Assembly: GCF_003034915.1 (NCBI RefSeq)
Contig: NZ_PZJX01000027.1
Coordinates: 1 to 64,000 of the forward strand
Origin: Mesorhizobium helmanticense
GTDB lineage: Bacteria; Pseudomonadota; Alphaproteobacteria; Rhizobiales; Rhizobiaceae
Direction of reading: 5' to 3'
Length of the DNA: 64,000 nucleotides
Positions 34,687 through 43,151 of this stretch are shown piece after piece (the first letter of the stretch is position 1; every line of letters begins with the position of its first letter). Made by a program: the position numbers and the translations under genes. The notes below the pieces were generated by a model, which saw only the letters and a program-made list of their open reading frames with translations, was not told where the DNA came from and made no database searches.

Positions 34687-34957
34687 GGTTCTTTCGTTCT
34701 GCGCGGCGCCCGATTGACGGCGCCTGAATGCCAATGGCCGGAATATAGGTCAAGCACTTCGGGTGCGCCAGCTTTGCGGCGGCGCCGATTTTCGCGAGCA
34801 ATTCCGCGTTTGCCGACGGATATCTCAAATGCCGGCGAAAACACTAACGCGGCGTTCATGATCCTTACCTAGCTATTAGGGTTCGCTTAGGCAATTTTTA
34901 AAGCTGTGGCGGTAATGTGGTGGGGATTGGGTCTTTGAGTTTTTAGTAGAGAGTACG

Positions 34958-35233
34958 ATGACCGATCTAGTTCGACCGCGAGTCAAATATGTTATCGGGC
35001 CCGACGGCAGCCCTCTTACGATCGCCGATCTGCCGCCGACGAACACGCGTCGCTGGGTTATCCGGCGCAAGGCGGAAGTGGTTGCTGCGGTGCGCGGCGG
35101 GCTTTTGAGCCTTGAAGAAGCTTGCCAGCGCTACAAGCTGACCACCGAGGAATTCCTGTCCTGGCAGGCATCGATCGATGAATACGGCCTTGCCGGGCTG
35201 CGCACGACGCGCATCCAGCAATATCGCCATTAG
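34958..35233 (+). CDS. sciP: SciP-like CtrA inhibitor (DUF1153)
   Basis: The 91-aa protein is a complete DUF1153 domain with an HTH-like helix set: 'RVKYVIGPDGSPLTIADLPP', 'RWVIRRKAEVVAAVRGGLLS' and 'EEACQRYKLTTEEFLSWQ'. In Caulobacter the orthologue SciP binds DNA and CtrA and represses CtrA-activated genes at the G1/S transition. Here it lies 1.6 kb from ctrA and near chpT, which supports the assignment. Start is the ATG at 34958. Confidence 0.85.
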   Translation: MTDLVRPRVKYVIGPDGSPLTIADLPPTNTRRWVIRRKAEVVAAVRGGLLSLEEACQRYKLTTEEFLSWQASIDEYGLAGLRTTRIQQYRH

Positions 35234-35240
35234 AGCTTTT

Positions 35241-35289
35241 GACCATGATCTTTTCCGAAAACCGGATTCCCCTTTTCGGGATCATGGTC
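35241..35289. repeat. Rhizobiales intergenic palindromic repeat
   Basis: GACCATGATC (35241-35250) and GATCATGGTC (35280-35289) are perfect complements, and CCGAAAA/TTTTCGG form an inner stem. Sequences of this kind are scattered in many Rhizobiales intergenic regions. Located just after sciP, it may also help to terminate or stabilise that transcript. Confidence 0.65.
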
Positions 35290-35364
35290 TGAACCCGGTT
35301 CGAGGACGATGAGAGGCGCGGCAATCCGCGCCCTTTTTTGTTTTGCCGGAACGATTCTCCCGTG

Positions 35365-35568
35365 TCAGGCCGCAAGCGCCACCTTGCCGATCGGCTTGGT
35401 GCCGACAAAGGCATGCGCGGCACCGGCCTCTTCAAAAGGAAAGACGTTCGCCAGGTGAACGGCAAGCTTTTCGCGTCGACCCGCTCGACAAGCTCAGCAA
35501 GGCCGTTGCGGTCGGGCACGACAGACATGCGTTCGACCCGGATACCTCGCGCGGGGGCTGCGGGACAG
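35365..35568 (-). pseudogene. Fragment of a zinc-type/quinone oxidoreductase (C-terminal end, frameshifted)
   Basis: Minus-strand translation gives 'GIRVERMSVVPDRNGLAELV' then 'ERVDAK', a one-base loss in a run of A near 35468, and then 'LANVFPFEEAGAAHAF' and 'GTKPIGKVALAA' before a stop at 35365-35367. This is the terminal part of an NADPH:quinone-reductase-like dehydrogenase. The catalytic and cofactor domains are missing. Confidence 0.7.
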
Positions 35569-35604
35569 TGACCCGGATAGCTCGCGCGGGCGGCTGCGGG
35601 ACAG
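35536..35604. repeat. Imperfect tandem duplication of about 34 bp
   Basis: 35536-35568 and 35571-35604 are nearly identical, both starting ACCCGGATA and ending GGGACAG, with one substitution and one extra base. They lie at the broken 5' side of the dehydrogenase fragment and may be the scar of its decay. Confidence 0.75.
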
Positions 35605-35699
35605 GAAGGGTGGCTTGGGACTGACACCCATCTGGCGAGTGGCGGCATCCAGGGTCAATGCCCGATCGCCGCGTGCCAATTAGGCCTGGAGCCCTGTTT

Positions 35700-36077
35700 T
35701 CAGCCGATCATGGCGCTGCGGCCGCCGGTCTCGGCGTCGCGGATCTTGGTGTCACGCGATTCGAGCATTTCGGCCTTGGAGAGCTCCGCTTCGGCTTCGC
35801 CGAGCAGTGATTCGGCAATGCTTCGCTGCTGGGCGAGATCGCTCTCCGAATTTCTGAGATTGTCGCGACGCAAACGCGCCGCCTTGGCGAAGGTCGGATA
35901 GGCAAAATGGTTGATGTCGGTGATGCCAGCCTTCTTTTCCTCGGCGGTGATCTGAAGTTCCAGTTCGACGGCCATGCGTTCGAATTCGGCGATCATCATG
36001 TCGAGTTGCAGCAGCTGCCGCCGCTTCTCGTTCACCTGAAACTGCTTCAGTCGAACGAGGTTTTCACGTGACTTCAT
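35700..36077 (-). CDS. fliJ: FliJ-like flagellar export chaperone
   Basis: The 125-aa protein is almost wholly coiled coil, beginning 'MKSRENLVRLKQFQVNEKRR' and continuing with 'MIAEFERMAVELELQI'. This matches the short FliJ of Rhizobiales, which acts with FliI and FlhA at the flagellar export gate. AGGAG precedes the ATG at 36077; an upstream extension is unsupported. No fliI is in the window. It is divergent from ctrA, which controls flagellar genes in this class. Confidence 0.75.
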   Translation of the reverse strand: MKSRENLVRLKQFQVNEKRRQLLQLDMMIAEFERMAVELELQITAEEKKAGITDINHFAYPTFAKAARLRRDNLRNSESDLAQQRSIAESLLGEAEAELSKAEMLESRDTKIRDAETGGRSAMIG

Positions 36078-36146
36078 GATTCGGTACTCCTGGAAACGCA
36101 CACCTGCACATATCGTCCAATCCGCCCCGGCAAGCCGAGGCTTCAC

Positions 36147-36529
36147 CCGTTTCCACCGGCTTTCCCGGAACTATGGGAAACAAACCCCTAAAGTTTTTTG
36201 CCGGCGGTAACCATTCGTTTACGGGCATTGTTAATCATACGGCTCAGGACTTAAGGCCGGGTAAAAATTCCGGTCCTCGGCTGGAAAGCAAGGCCAGCGA
36301 GTCCCTGGAGTCACTTAGTCTGGCTTATTAATGTGTTGCATTAGCGGTTTGGTTCTGTGATTCATCATTAGATTCAACAAGGTGTAGAAAGGGGTTAAAA
36401 AATCTGGTACCGTCATCAGCACGGAATTAGGTTTTGTTAACCATTCGATGGCAGCCTCTGCTCTAGGCAATCACTGCTCCGGTCCTGGACGGGTCGTGAA
36501 ATGGTCCGGCGGCAGAAAAGGGGAATGAA
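36147..36529 (+). promoter_or_regulatory. ctrA upstream control region with GANTC cluster and CtrA-like half-sites
   Basis: Four GANTC sites, the target of the cell-cycle methylase CcrM, lie within 77 bp (36299, 36308, 36359 and 36371). TAACCATTCG occurs twice, at 36208-36217 and 36438-36447, and contains the AACCAT core reported for rhizobial CtrA sites. No gene is seen in this stretch. Promoter positions are not resolved. Confidence 0.6.
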
Positions 36530-37225
36530 ATGCGTGTTCTGCTGATAGAAGATGACAGTGCAACCGCACAAAGCATCGAGTTGATGCTGAAATCGGAAAG
36601 CTTCAATGTCTATACGACCGACCTTGGCGAAGAAGGTGTCGACCTAGGCAAGCTTTATGACTACGATATCATCCTTCTCGACCTCAATCTCCCCGATATG
36701 TCGGGATATGAAGTCTTGAGAACACTTCGTCTTTCCAAAGTGAAGACGCCGATTTTGATCCTCTCCGGCATGGCCGGCATCGAGGACAAGGTTCGTGGTC
36801 TCGGCTTCGGCGCCGACGACTACATGACTAAGCCGTTCCACAAGGATGAGTTGGTTGCCCGTATTCACGCCATCGTGCGGCGTTCCAAGGGCCATGCCCA
36901 GTCGGTCATCACCACCGGCGACCTGGTGGTCAACCTTGACGCCAAGACCGTCGAGGTCGGCGGCCAGCGCGTGCATCTGACTGGCAAGGAATACCAGATG
37001 CTGGAGCTGCTCTCGCTGCGCAAGGGCACCACGCTGACGAAGGAAATGTTCCTCAACCACCTTTACGGCGGTATGGACGAACCGGAACTGAAGATCATCG
37101 ACGTCTTCATCTGTAAGCTGCGCAAGAAGCTCGATGCCGCTTCCGGCGGCCAGAATTACATCGAGACGGTCTGGGGCCGTGGCTATGTGCTGCGCGAACC
37201 CGAGGATATCCGCGTCAGCGCCTGA
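36530..37225 (+). CDS. ctrA: Cell-cycle master response regulator CtrA
   Basis: The 231-aa protein is an OmpR-type regulator. The receiver has acidic residues Asp8/Asp9 and phospho-acceptor Asp51 in '[11 protein letters not shown]', and the Lys of 'YMTKPF'. The DNA-binding part contains '[17 protein letters not shown]' and '[14 protein letters not shown]', near-invariant in CtrA. It activates division, flagellar and envelope genes and is phosphorylated via ChpT, whose gene is 0.7 kb downstream. GGGGAA precedes the ATG. A strong terminator follows the stop. Confidence 0.97.
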   Translation: MRVLLIEDDSATAQSIELMLKSESFNVYTTDLGEEGVDLGKLYDYDIILLDLNLPDMSGYEVLRTLRLSKVKTPILILSGMAGIEDKVRGLGFGADDYMTKPFHKDELVARIHAIVRRSKGHAQSVITTGDLVVNLDAKTVEVGGQRVHLTGKEYQMLELLSLRKGTTLTKEMFLNHLYGGMDEPELKIIDVFICKLRKKLDAASGGQNYIETVWGRGYVLREPEDIRVSA

Positions 37226-37674
37226 AAACCCTCTTTCGATTGGTTTCCTACAAAAACCCGGCTTTCCGCCGGGTTTTGCTTTTGAACAGCTACTCGTGAT
37301 CTGGCGTCAGACGCGATTTTCAAGTTGCGGAAGCATTCGAGCAGTTGCGGCCGATTGAACGGCTTCAGCAGATAGCCCTGAGCGCCGGCGCGCTTTGCCT
37401 TCATGATCGCCGCGACTTCGACCTCAACCAGCGAAATCAGGATCTGGGGCTGTATCGGGCTTGCCATGGCGCGCAGACGGCGAATGACGTCCACCGCCTG
37501 CATATCCGGCAGGGCGCCGTCGACGATGATGATATCAGGCATATCGGCTGCACACATCTCGATCGCGTCAAACCCGCTGGCGGCTTCGATGACCAGCATG
37601 TCGGGGCCGCCCAGGATGCGCTTTGCAACCTTCCTGATGACGCTCGAATCGTCGATGAACATGCAGCGTTTCAT
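37183..37674 (-). CDS. CheY-like single-domain response regulator
   Basis: Residues 1-122 form a receiver domain: Asp8/Asp9 in '[11 protein letters not shown]', phospho-acceptor Asp52 in '[11 protein letters not shown]' and Lys in 'YLLKPF'. There is no output domain. The reading frame continues for 40 residues through the ctrA terminator and 43 bases into ctrA on the other strand; that tail is unlike receivers and may reflect a lost stop. Location between ctrA and chpT suggests a role in the CtrA phosphorelay, though it is not DivK or CpdR by sequence. Confidence 0.82.
   Translation of the reverse strand: MKRCMFIDDSSVIRKVAKRILGGPDMLVIEAASGFDAIEMCAADMPDIIIVDGALPDMQAVDVIRRLRAMASPIQPQILISLVEVEVAAIMKAKRAGAQGYLLKPFNRPQLLECFRNLKIASDARSRVAVQKQNPAESRVFVGNQSKEGFQALTRISSGSRST
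37253..37277. terminator. Rho-independent terminator, convergent between ctrA and the response regulator
   Basis: A 10-bp perfect stem AAAACCCGGC/GCCGGGTTTT encloses a 5-base loop, with A and T runs on both sides. It can act in both directions and lies 28 bp after the ctrA stop, inside the extended 3' part of the opposing gene. Confidence 0.88.
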
Positions 37675-37956
37675 TCGGGCCTTCTTTGCCGGCGGCGTCG
37701 CGAGGGGCTGGGAGGCACCATAGGGTCAATCCGGTAAAGAAGCCGAAAACCCGTTGGGTAAAATTTTTGTAAAGGCGCTATTTACATATTCTTCTTCGTC
37801 GATACTTCGACTTTGTCAGATCGGGAAATCTTTCCGTTACGACACCAGGTATTGTTAGAAAAGGTTCTTTATCTGTGCTTTCTGCTGGTGAACGACCCAA
37901 TCACAGGCTCGGAAGCGGATCATGCATCCGAGGCGCTGTGTAGCGCTCCAGAAGTC

Positions 37957-38586
37957 TCAGGCTGCGGAAAGTACGATTTCCTCCGCGGTTGCGTGGATCG
38001 ATATCGTCATGTTGGCTTCGCGCGCCAGGAGCAGCGTGTAATAGGGTTGCACCGAATGCGCGTCGATCGGTTCCTCGGGTCTGTGGCCGGAATGAAGTTC
38101 GAGGAACTTTGGCGGTACGCGCAGCATCGGACCGCTCGCGGCCAGAGCAAAGCGCGGCTCGGTGTCGAGGTTCTCAAGCGTGACCACAAGCTTGCCGCCA
38201 CGCGGGATGGCGGCGTTGGCGACGAGAATGAGATTGAGCAGCAGCTTGACCTTGTTCTTGGGCAACAGCGCGCGGCTTCCGTTCCAGATCAGTTCCGGCT
38301 TCTCGTTCTTGAGGAAGGCGATGGCAACGGCTTCTGCGTCCCCGGTGTCGATCATCATGCCGGCAGAACCGGCCGCGCCGAAGGCGATACGGGCGAATTG
38401 CAAGCGGGCCGAGGCATTTCTGGCGCTCTGGCGAATCAGTTTCATGGCATCTTCGTCGGCGCCGCCTTCATCGAGCAGTTCGAGCCCGTTGTTTATGGCG
38501 CCCACCGGCGAAATAATGTCGTGACAGACCCGGCTGCACAAAAGTGCTGCAAGATCGGGTGCGGAAAGGGTGAAAAGCTCGGCCAT
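37957..38586 (-). CDS. chpT: Histidine phosphotransferase ChpT
   Basis: The 209-aa protein has the ChpT/pseudo-HK fold. The phospho-accepting His22 lies in 'LCSRVCHDIISPVGAINNGL', followed by the helical hairpin with 'MKLIRQSARNASARLQFAR', and a degenerate ATPase-like domain with no N/G boxes. It passes phosphate from CckA to CtrA and CpdR. The start at 38586 has AGGGAC upstream. It is close to ctrA and sciP, giving a compact cell-cycle locus. Confidence 0.93.
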   Translation of the reverse strand: MAELFTLSAPDLAALLCSRVCHDIISPVGAINNGLELLDEGGADEDAMKLIRQSARNASARLQFARIAFGAAGSAGMMIDTGDAEAVAIAFLKNEKPELIWNGSRALLPKNKVKLLLNLILVANAAIPRGGKLVVTLENLDTEPRFALAASGPMLRVPPKFLELHSGHRPEEPIDAHSVQPYYTLLLAREANMTISIHATAEEIVLSAA

Positions 38587-38937
38587 CAGCGAAAAGTCCC
38601 TGCAAAATTTCACAACCAATGGCCGGGCGATCGACGATCACGCCTGTCCACGCGAATCACGCTTGCTCCCAAGGCTTTCTGAATACACAGCGCTTGTGCG
38701 TGCATCAACAAATCCAGAATTTGCCGTGATAGAAAATGGTGCGTTCACGCAAGTGGATGCGCGTGCGAGCGAAACCGGGCTAAAACCAGCCTTCGAACCG
38801 CCATCTTCATGTGAAAGCTTAATGGTTGAAAAAGAATTACGGCATAGTTTGCCCATAACAGTGATCCTTAACGGCCGCCAAAGAGCCGAACGGATGCGAG
38901 GCGTCGGCGAAAGTGCTCCCTGACGGAGATTGGAAGC

Positions 38938-39519
38938 ATGTTTTCCCGATTCTACGACCGGACTTTTTTCCGGGTCCTCACAATGACGATCGCTCTCATG
39001 GGCCTTGTCGTCCTTTCCCCCTCGGCTTTGCGAGCCCAGGAATACACCGCTCAGGAGATCGTTGATTCCGGTCACAAATTCTTCGGGGCGACATCGGGCG
39101 GGCTCGCCACCGTCGTCGAGAAGATCTTCGCTTCCTACGGCTTGCCAAACGGCTATCTGCTTGGCGAGGAAGGGTCCGGCGCGCTGATCGGCGGCCTGAC
39201 CTATGGCGAAGGCACGCTCTACACCAAAAATGCCGGCGATCACAAAGTGTTCTGGCAGGGGCCGTCGCTTGGCTGGGATTTCGGCGGCGAGGGCTCGCGG
39301 GTGATGATGCTGGTCTACAATCTCAATGATGTGAGCAGTCTCTACAATCGTTTCGGCGGCGTTGCCGGCTCGGCCTACATCGTGGCCGGCGTCGGCTTCA
39401 ACGTCATGAAGAACAACAATGTGCTGCTGGTGCCGATCCGTACCGGCGTTGGCGCCCGGCTCGGCGTTAATCTCGGTTACCTCAAGCTTACCCAGCGAGC
39501 GACCTGGAATCCGTTCTGA
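38938..39519 (+). CDS. eipA: Envelope integrity protein EipA-like (DUF1134)
   Basis: The 193-aa protein begins with a signal peptide ('MTIALMGLVVLSPSALRAQ') and is otherwise a full DUF1134 domain, including 'GLPNGYLLGEEGSGALIGGL' and 'VFWQGPSLGWDFGGEGSR'. In Brucella the orthologue EipA is a periplasmic beta-barrel protein needed for envelope integrity, and is CtrA-regulated. Here it is divergent from chpT. AACCATTAA (reverse strand near 38820) is a possible CtrA half-site upstream. Confidence 0.88.
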   Translation: MFSRFYDRTFFRVLTMTIALMGLVVLSPSALRAQEYTAQEIVDSGHKFFGATSGGLATVVEKIFASYGLPNGYLLGEEGSGALIGGLTYGEGTLYTKNAGDHKVFWQGPSLGWDFGGEGSRVMMLVYNLNDVSSLYNRFGGVAGSAYIVAGVGFNVMKNNNVLLVPIRTGVGARLGVNLGYLKLTQRATWNPF

Positions 39520-39657
39520 GCGAGCATCATCTCGATCGGGCTTGGGTCCGAGATCCGATCAGTGTCGCGGCAGACCCTTGCCGCAGCGCTGGAATTCCGT
39601 CATGCGAACGTGGCACAATTGCCTACGATTGTTTGCCATCCATAACGGATAGTCATC

Positions 39658-40815
39658 TTGGTTCAGTCAATCCTGTTCTTTGTCCTCGGCTTTCTCTGCG
39701 CCGGCTTTCTGGCGCTGATGATTGCCCCGGCGATCTGGCGAAGGGCCGTGGCGCTGACGCGCAAACGCGTCGAGGGTTCAATGCCGCTGACGCTGGCCGA
39801 GATCCAGGCGGACAAGGACCGCGTCCGGGCCGAGTTCGCCATGTCGACGCGCCGGCTCGAAATGAGCGTGAAGTCGCTGCGCGAGAAATCGGCCGAACAG
39901 CTTGTCGAGATCGGCCGTGGCCTTGAGGCCCTGAAGGGCCTGGAAATCGAGCGGAAGGACAAGAAACAGGCCCTTTTGGAACTCGAAGCCAAGGGCGAGG
40001 AACTTCGGCAGCGCGAAGACCAGTTGCAGGGTCTGACGGATCGGCTTGCCCAAACCGAGCGTGTGCTGGAAAAGCGCGCACTCGAGTTGGAAAAGCTGGA
40101 GCACATGTATGATGACGCCAGTTTTTCCTCCAGCAACCGCCAGATCGAACTGGTTGCGCGCGAATCCGAGCTGCAGAAGCTGGCCAGCGACATTTCGTTG
40201 CTGCGCGGCCAGCGCAAGGAAGCGGACAGGCGCAGCCAGGAGATCGTGGCCGAGAGCAAGGCCGTACGGGACGCGTTGAAAGCCGAGAAGAAAAGGACGG
40301 GTGAACTGGACAAGAAGGTCGAGCGCCTGCTCGCCACGCTTGCCGATCGCGAGGACAAGCTTGACCGCCGCGAAAAGGAGATCGCGCGACTTCGCGAAAG
40401 GAAAGGCGAGGGCAACACCTCCCCGCTGCGCCTTGTCAACGTGGCAGGCGATTCCGCCGGCGCGGCCGCCAAGGGTGACGAGATCGAAAAGGCGATCGCC
40501 AAGCTCGATGCCGACCGGGAGCGGCTGGAAGCCAGGTTGACGGTGCTGGCCCGCGAGAACAAGCGGCTGAAGACCGACCTTGCCGCCTTCGAAGCCATCA
40601 GGTCAGAGGGCGGGAACGATGCGCGCAACGCCAGCGCGGCATTGCGCGAACAGATGAGCGACCTGGCGGCGCAAGTCGTCGCCCTGACGGCGCGGCTCGA
40701 CGGGCCGGAGTCGCCGATCACCAAGGCGCTTGCCGCATCCAAGCAGTCGGTAAGCGGCGAACGAAGCCTTGCCGACCGCGTACGAGCGTTGCAGAAGGCC
40801 GCTTTGACGAATTGA
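39658..40815 (+). CDS. Membrane-anchored coiled-coil protein, conserved in Rhizobiales
   Basis: The 385-aa protein has one N-terminal membrane helix ('ILFFVLGFLCAGFLALMI') and then about 300 residues of coiled coil rich in Glu, Lys and Leu, with low-complexity Ala stretches. The TTG at 39658 is needed to include the complete helix. It looks like a conserved structural or envelope-linked protein of rhizobia, but no function is known to me. It lies between eipA and an RNA methylase gene. Confidence 0.78.
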   Translation: MVQSILFFVLGFLCAGFLALMIAPAIWRRAVALTRKRVEGSMPLTLAEIQADKDRVRAEFAMSTRRLEMSVKSLREKSAEQLVEIGRGLEALKGLEIERKDKKQALLELEAKGEELRQREDQLQGLTDRLAQTERVLEKRALELEKLEHMYDDASFSSSNRQIELVARESELQKLASDISLLRGQRKEADRRSQEIVAESKAVRDALKAEKKRTGELDKKVERLLATLADREDKLDRREKEIARLRERKGEGNTSPLRLVNVAGDSAGAAAKGDEIEKAIAKLDADRERLEARLTVLARENKRLKTDLAAFEAIRSEGGNDARNASAALREQMSDLAAQVVALTARLDGPESPITKALAASKQSVSGERSLADRVRALQKAALTN

Positions 40816-40847
40816 AGCCAGACAAGATGGAGGCCGTCTTCTGCGGT

Positions 40848-41651
40848 TCATCTCCTGCTTGCGGAAAAATGATGCAGCGCGACGGCTGACGCCGCGGCGA
40901 CATTCAGGCTATCGAACCCCTCGGCCATGTCGATCCGTACAGTCCGCAGACGGTCAAGCAGGCTCTCGGGCAGGCCTTCGCCCTCGGTGCCGAGATAAAG
41001 CGCCAGCCGCTCTGCGCTTGTTGCATCACGGATTTCGGTTTGCCCGCGTGGTGACAGAGCGAACTGGTCGAAGCCTTGCCGGTCGAGCGCGGCAATGAAG
41101 CCGACGGTGTCGGCGAAGGAGGCGAAGGGCACTTTCAGCGCGGCGCCGACCGAGACGCGGATCGCCTTGCGGTACAGCGGATCGCAGCAGGTCGCGTCCA
41201 GAAACACGGCATCGGCGCCGAAGGCAGCGGCGTTGCGAAAGACGGAGCCGATATTGTCATGATTGGCGATGCCGACCAGCACGACGATCAGCGCGCGGGC
41301 CGGCAGAGCGCCAAGTAGGGCGTCCGCTGGTTGTGCCGTGGCCTTGCGGCCGATCGCCAATATGCCGCGATGCATGTGGAAGCCGGCAATCCTGTCCATG
41401 ATCTCGCCGGCCGCGACGTAGACCGGCAGATCCACGGGCGCCTTGCGCAGGATTTCGCCAAGACCGGCCAGCCGGTTTTCGAGCACCAGCACCGATTCGG
41501 CCTTGAAGCGCCCGGTTGAGAGCAGCATGTCCAATACGACCTTGCCTTCGGCAACGAAGCGACCTTGCCGGCCAGCAAGATCGCGCTCGCGTATGTCCAG
41601 ATAGGCAGAGACGCGCGGGTCCAGCGGGTCGTCGATGCGGATAGGGTCCAT
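40848..41651 (-). CDS. TrmH/SpoU-family RNA 2'-O-methyltransferase
   Basis: The 267-aa protein has the three SpoU motifs: 'NHDNIGSVFRNAAAFGAD', 'LYLGTEGEGLP' and 'SLNVAAASAVALHHF', which form the trefoil knot that binds SAM. The N-terminal 90 residues match the substrate-binding part of TrmH/RlmB types. The target (tRNA or rRNA) cannot be told. GAGGAA precedes the ATG at 41651; the upstream extension is unsupported. Confidence 0.9.
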   Translation of the reverse strand: MDPIRIDDPLDPRVSAYLDIRERDLAGRQGRFVAEGKVVLDMLLSTGRFKAESVLVLENRLAGLGEILRKAPVDLPVYVAAGEIMDRIAGFHMHRGILAIGRKATAQPADALLGALPARALIVVLVGIANHDNIGSVFRNAAAFGADAVFLDATCCDPLYRKAIRVSVGAALKVPFASFADTVGFIAALDRQGFDQFALSPRGQTEIRDATSAERLALYLGTEGEGLPESLLDRLRTVRIDMAEGFDSLNVAAASAVALHHFSASRR

Positions 41652-41808
41652 GCGTTCCTCGGCGGACTCGCATCGGCCGGAAAATCGGAATCGATTTTCG
41701 GAAAGCACGATGCGAGGACTCAAAGTCTTGAGACGCGTAATTTGTGCGGCCAAGCGGACGCACGTCCCTTAAAAAACATCAGCGACGTGGAACGGTCGGA
41801 CTTTCCGG

Positions 41809-42147
41809 TCAAGTGCCGGAGCGGCGCAGGCGATAGGCCATCTGCGACAGCTCGCCTTCGCCGAAAATCCCGTCCAGCATGGTGAGAAGTTCGCGCACGG
41901 CCTCTGATTTGCAGGAATAGTAGATCATCTGCCGGTCGCGGCGGGTCTCGACGAGATCGAGCGCCCGCAATTTGGCCAGATGCTGCGACAGGGCGGATTG
42001 GCTGAGCAGGACCTTCTCGGCGATGGCGCCGACCGACATTTCACCGTCAGCCAAATAGCTCATAATCAACAGCCGTTTCTCGTTGCCCATCAACGTCAGA
42101 AACGTGGCTGCCGATTCGGCGTTGGCGATTAGCTTTGTCGAGACCAT
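41809..42147 (-). CDS. ArsR-family regulator, NolR-like
   Basis: The 112-aa protein is a single winged helix. The sequence 'LMGNEKRLLIMSYLADGEMS' followed by 'KVLLSQSALSQHLAKLRAL' and 'VETRRDRQMIYYS' is very like rhizobial NolR, which represses nod and other genes, and like sulfide sensors of the BigR group. The latter need two specific cysteines; only one Cys is present, in 'YYSCKS', so a redox role is less likely. A palindrome lies 50 bp upstream. Confidence 0.82.
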   Translation of the reverse strand: MVSTKLIANAESAATFLTLMGNEKRLLIMSYLADGEMSVGAIAEKVLLSQSALSQHLAKLRALDLVETRRDRQMIYYSCKSEAVRELLTMLDGIFGEGELSQMAYRLRRSGT

Positions 42148-42178
42148 CGATCCCCCATGCCTTCCTGCTCATCCGACG

Positions 42179-42208
42179 CTATGGGGGCAATAGCATCTGA
42201 TGCCATAG
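42179..42208. promoter_or_regulatory. Palindrome upstream of the NolR-like gene
   Basis: CTATGG (42179-42184) and CCATAG (42203-42208) flank the perfect palindrome GCATC-T-GATGC (42193-42203). The element is 32 bp upstream of the regulator start and is a candidate operator; that the regulator binds here is inference. Confidence 0.45.
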
Positions 42209-42316
42209 ACTCACTGAATGTGCGCTGGCGATTCAACGCTAGCGGGAAAGGTAGAACATTTCGCTCAAATCTCAAGGCTTGCTTTCGACCCCACTCGATT
42301 AACTGTGAAGCTGTGT

Positions 42317-43114
42317 CTAATTCGCCGCTCGACCGGTCTTTGCCATGTCGACCAAGACATGGCGCAGCTCCCGCGCGGCCTGCAACGGCTCGGGAAAGAA
42401 GATCCGGCAGACATCGTCGCCCGATGCCAGATCCATGCCATCGGCGTCGAAGCCGGTGACGACCCAATCGTCGCCCGCGGCCTTGGCGAAATGGCTGGCA
42501 TAGATGGCAATTGCATCGCGATGGTCGGCATTCATGTGGTCAAGGGCCGATTGTTCGGCGGCGGCGATCTCGTCGACGAGGGGTGCGGTGGTGACAAGGT
42601 CGGCACGGTTGAGCAAATAGGCCTTGCCGAAGCCGCCATTCAGGCTGGCTCGCTCGGGATCGAGGCGGAAGATCGAGAAGTCGCCAAGCCCGGCATAGAG
42701 TTTCGCCTTGGGATTGCGATTGAGGTAGCGCCGTTCGGCGCGGGCATGTGCGCCTGATCCGCGCTCAAGCTGCACCGCCCGGCAAATCAGGGTGATTCGC
42801 GGGTGCGCCAGCGGATCACCCTTGCCGGGTTCGCCCACGAGCAGAGAACAGCGCGGATCGGCAAGGATCGCGCCGGTATGAGCGGACAGCGTCGAGACGA
42901 GGATCAGCGGCGTGCCGTCGATATCGGTCGCCACACCGACCCTGCTGGCCAGCGGCGAACCGGTTCCGGGCTCGATCACCGCAAGTGCGCCGAAGCGGGC
43001 GCTGCGGATCAGCGTCTTGGCCAGCCTGATCGCCTCGGCGTCCGTCTCGCGGATCACGTGCTTCTTCCGGTCGTCCAAGGTGCTCACCGCGACAAGTTGA
43101 TTTTCATGATCCAC
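42317..43114 (-). CDS. Pyridoxamine-oxidase-like / HugZ-family protein with DUF2470 tail
   Basis: Residues 20-170 form a PNPOx-like split barrel ('RFGALAVIEPGTGSPLASRV' then 'LLVGEPGKGDPLAHPRITL'), and the C-terminal 85 residues are DUF2470 ('LDHMNADHRDAIAIYAS'). HugZ proteins bind and degrade haem; others bind flavin. Without structural comparison the cofactor is open. It stands between the NolR-like gene and a dehydrogenase on the same strand, with no overlap. Confidence 0.88.
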   Translation of the reverse strand: MDHENQLVAVSTLDDRKKHVIRETDAEAIRLAKTLIRSARFGALAVIEPGTGSPLASRVGVATDIDGTPLILVSTLSAHTGAILADPRCSLLVGEPGKGDPLAHPRITLICRAVQLERGSGAHARAERRYLNRNPKAKLYAGLGDFSIFRLDPERASLNGGFGKAYLLNRADLVTTAPLVDEIAAAEQSALDHMNADHRDAIAIYASHFAKAAGDDWVVTGFDADGMDLASGDDVCRIFFPEPLQAARELRHVLVDMAKTGRAAN

Positions 43115-43151
43115 TTATCGGACGACAAAGCCTGATTTGACAAGAGCGGCA

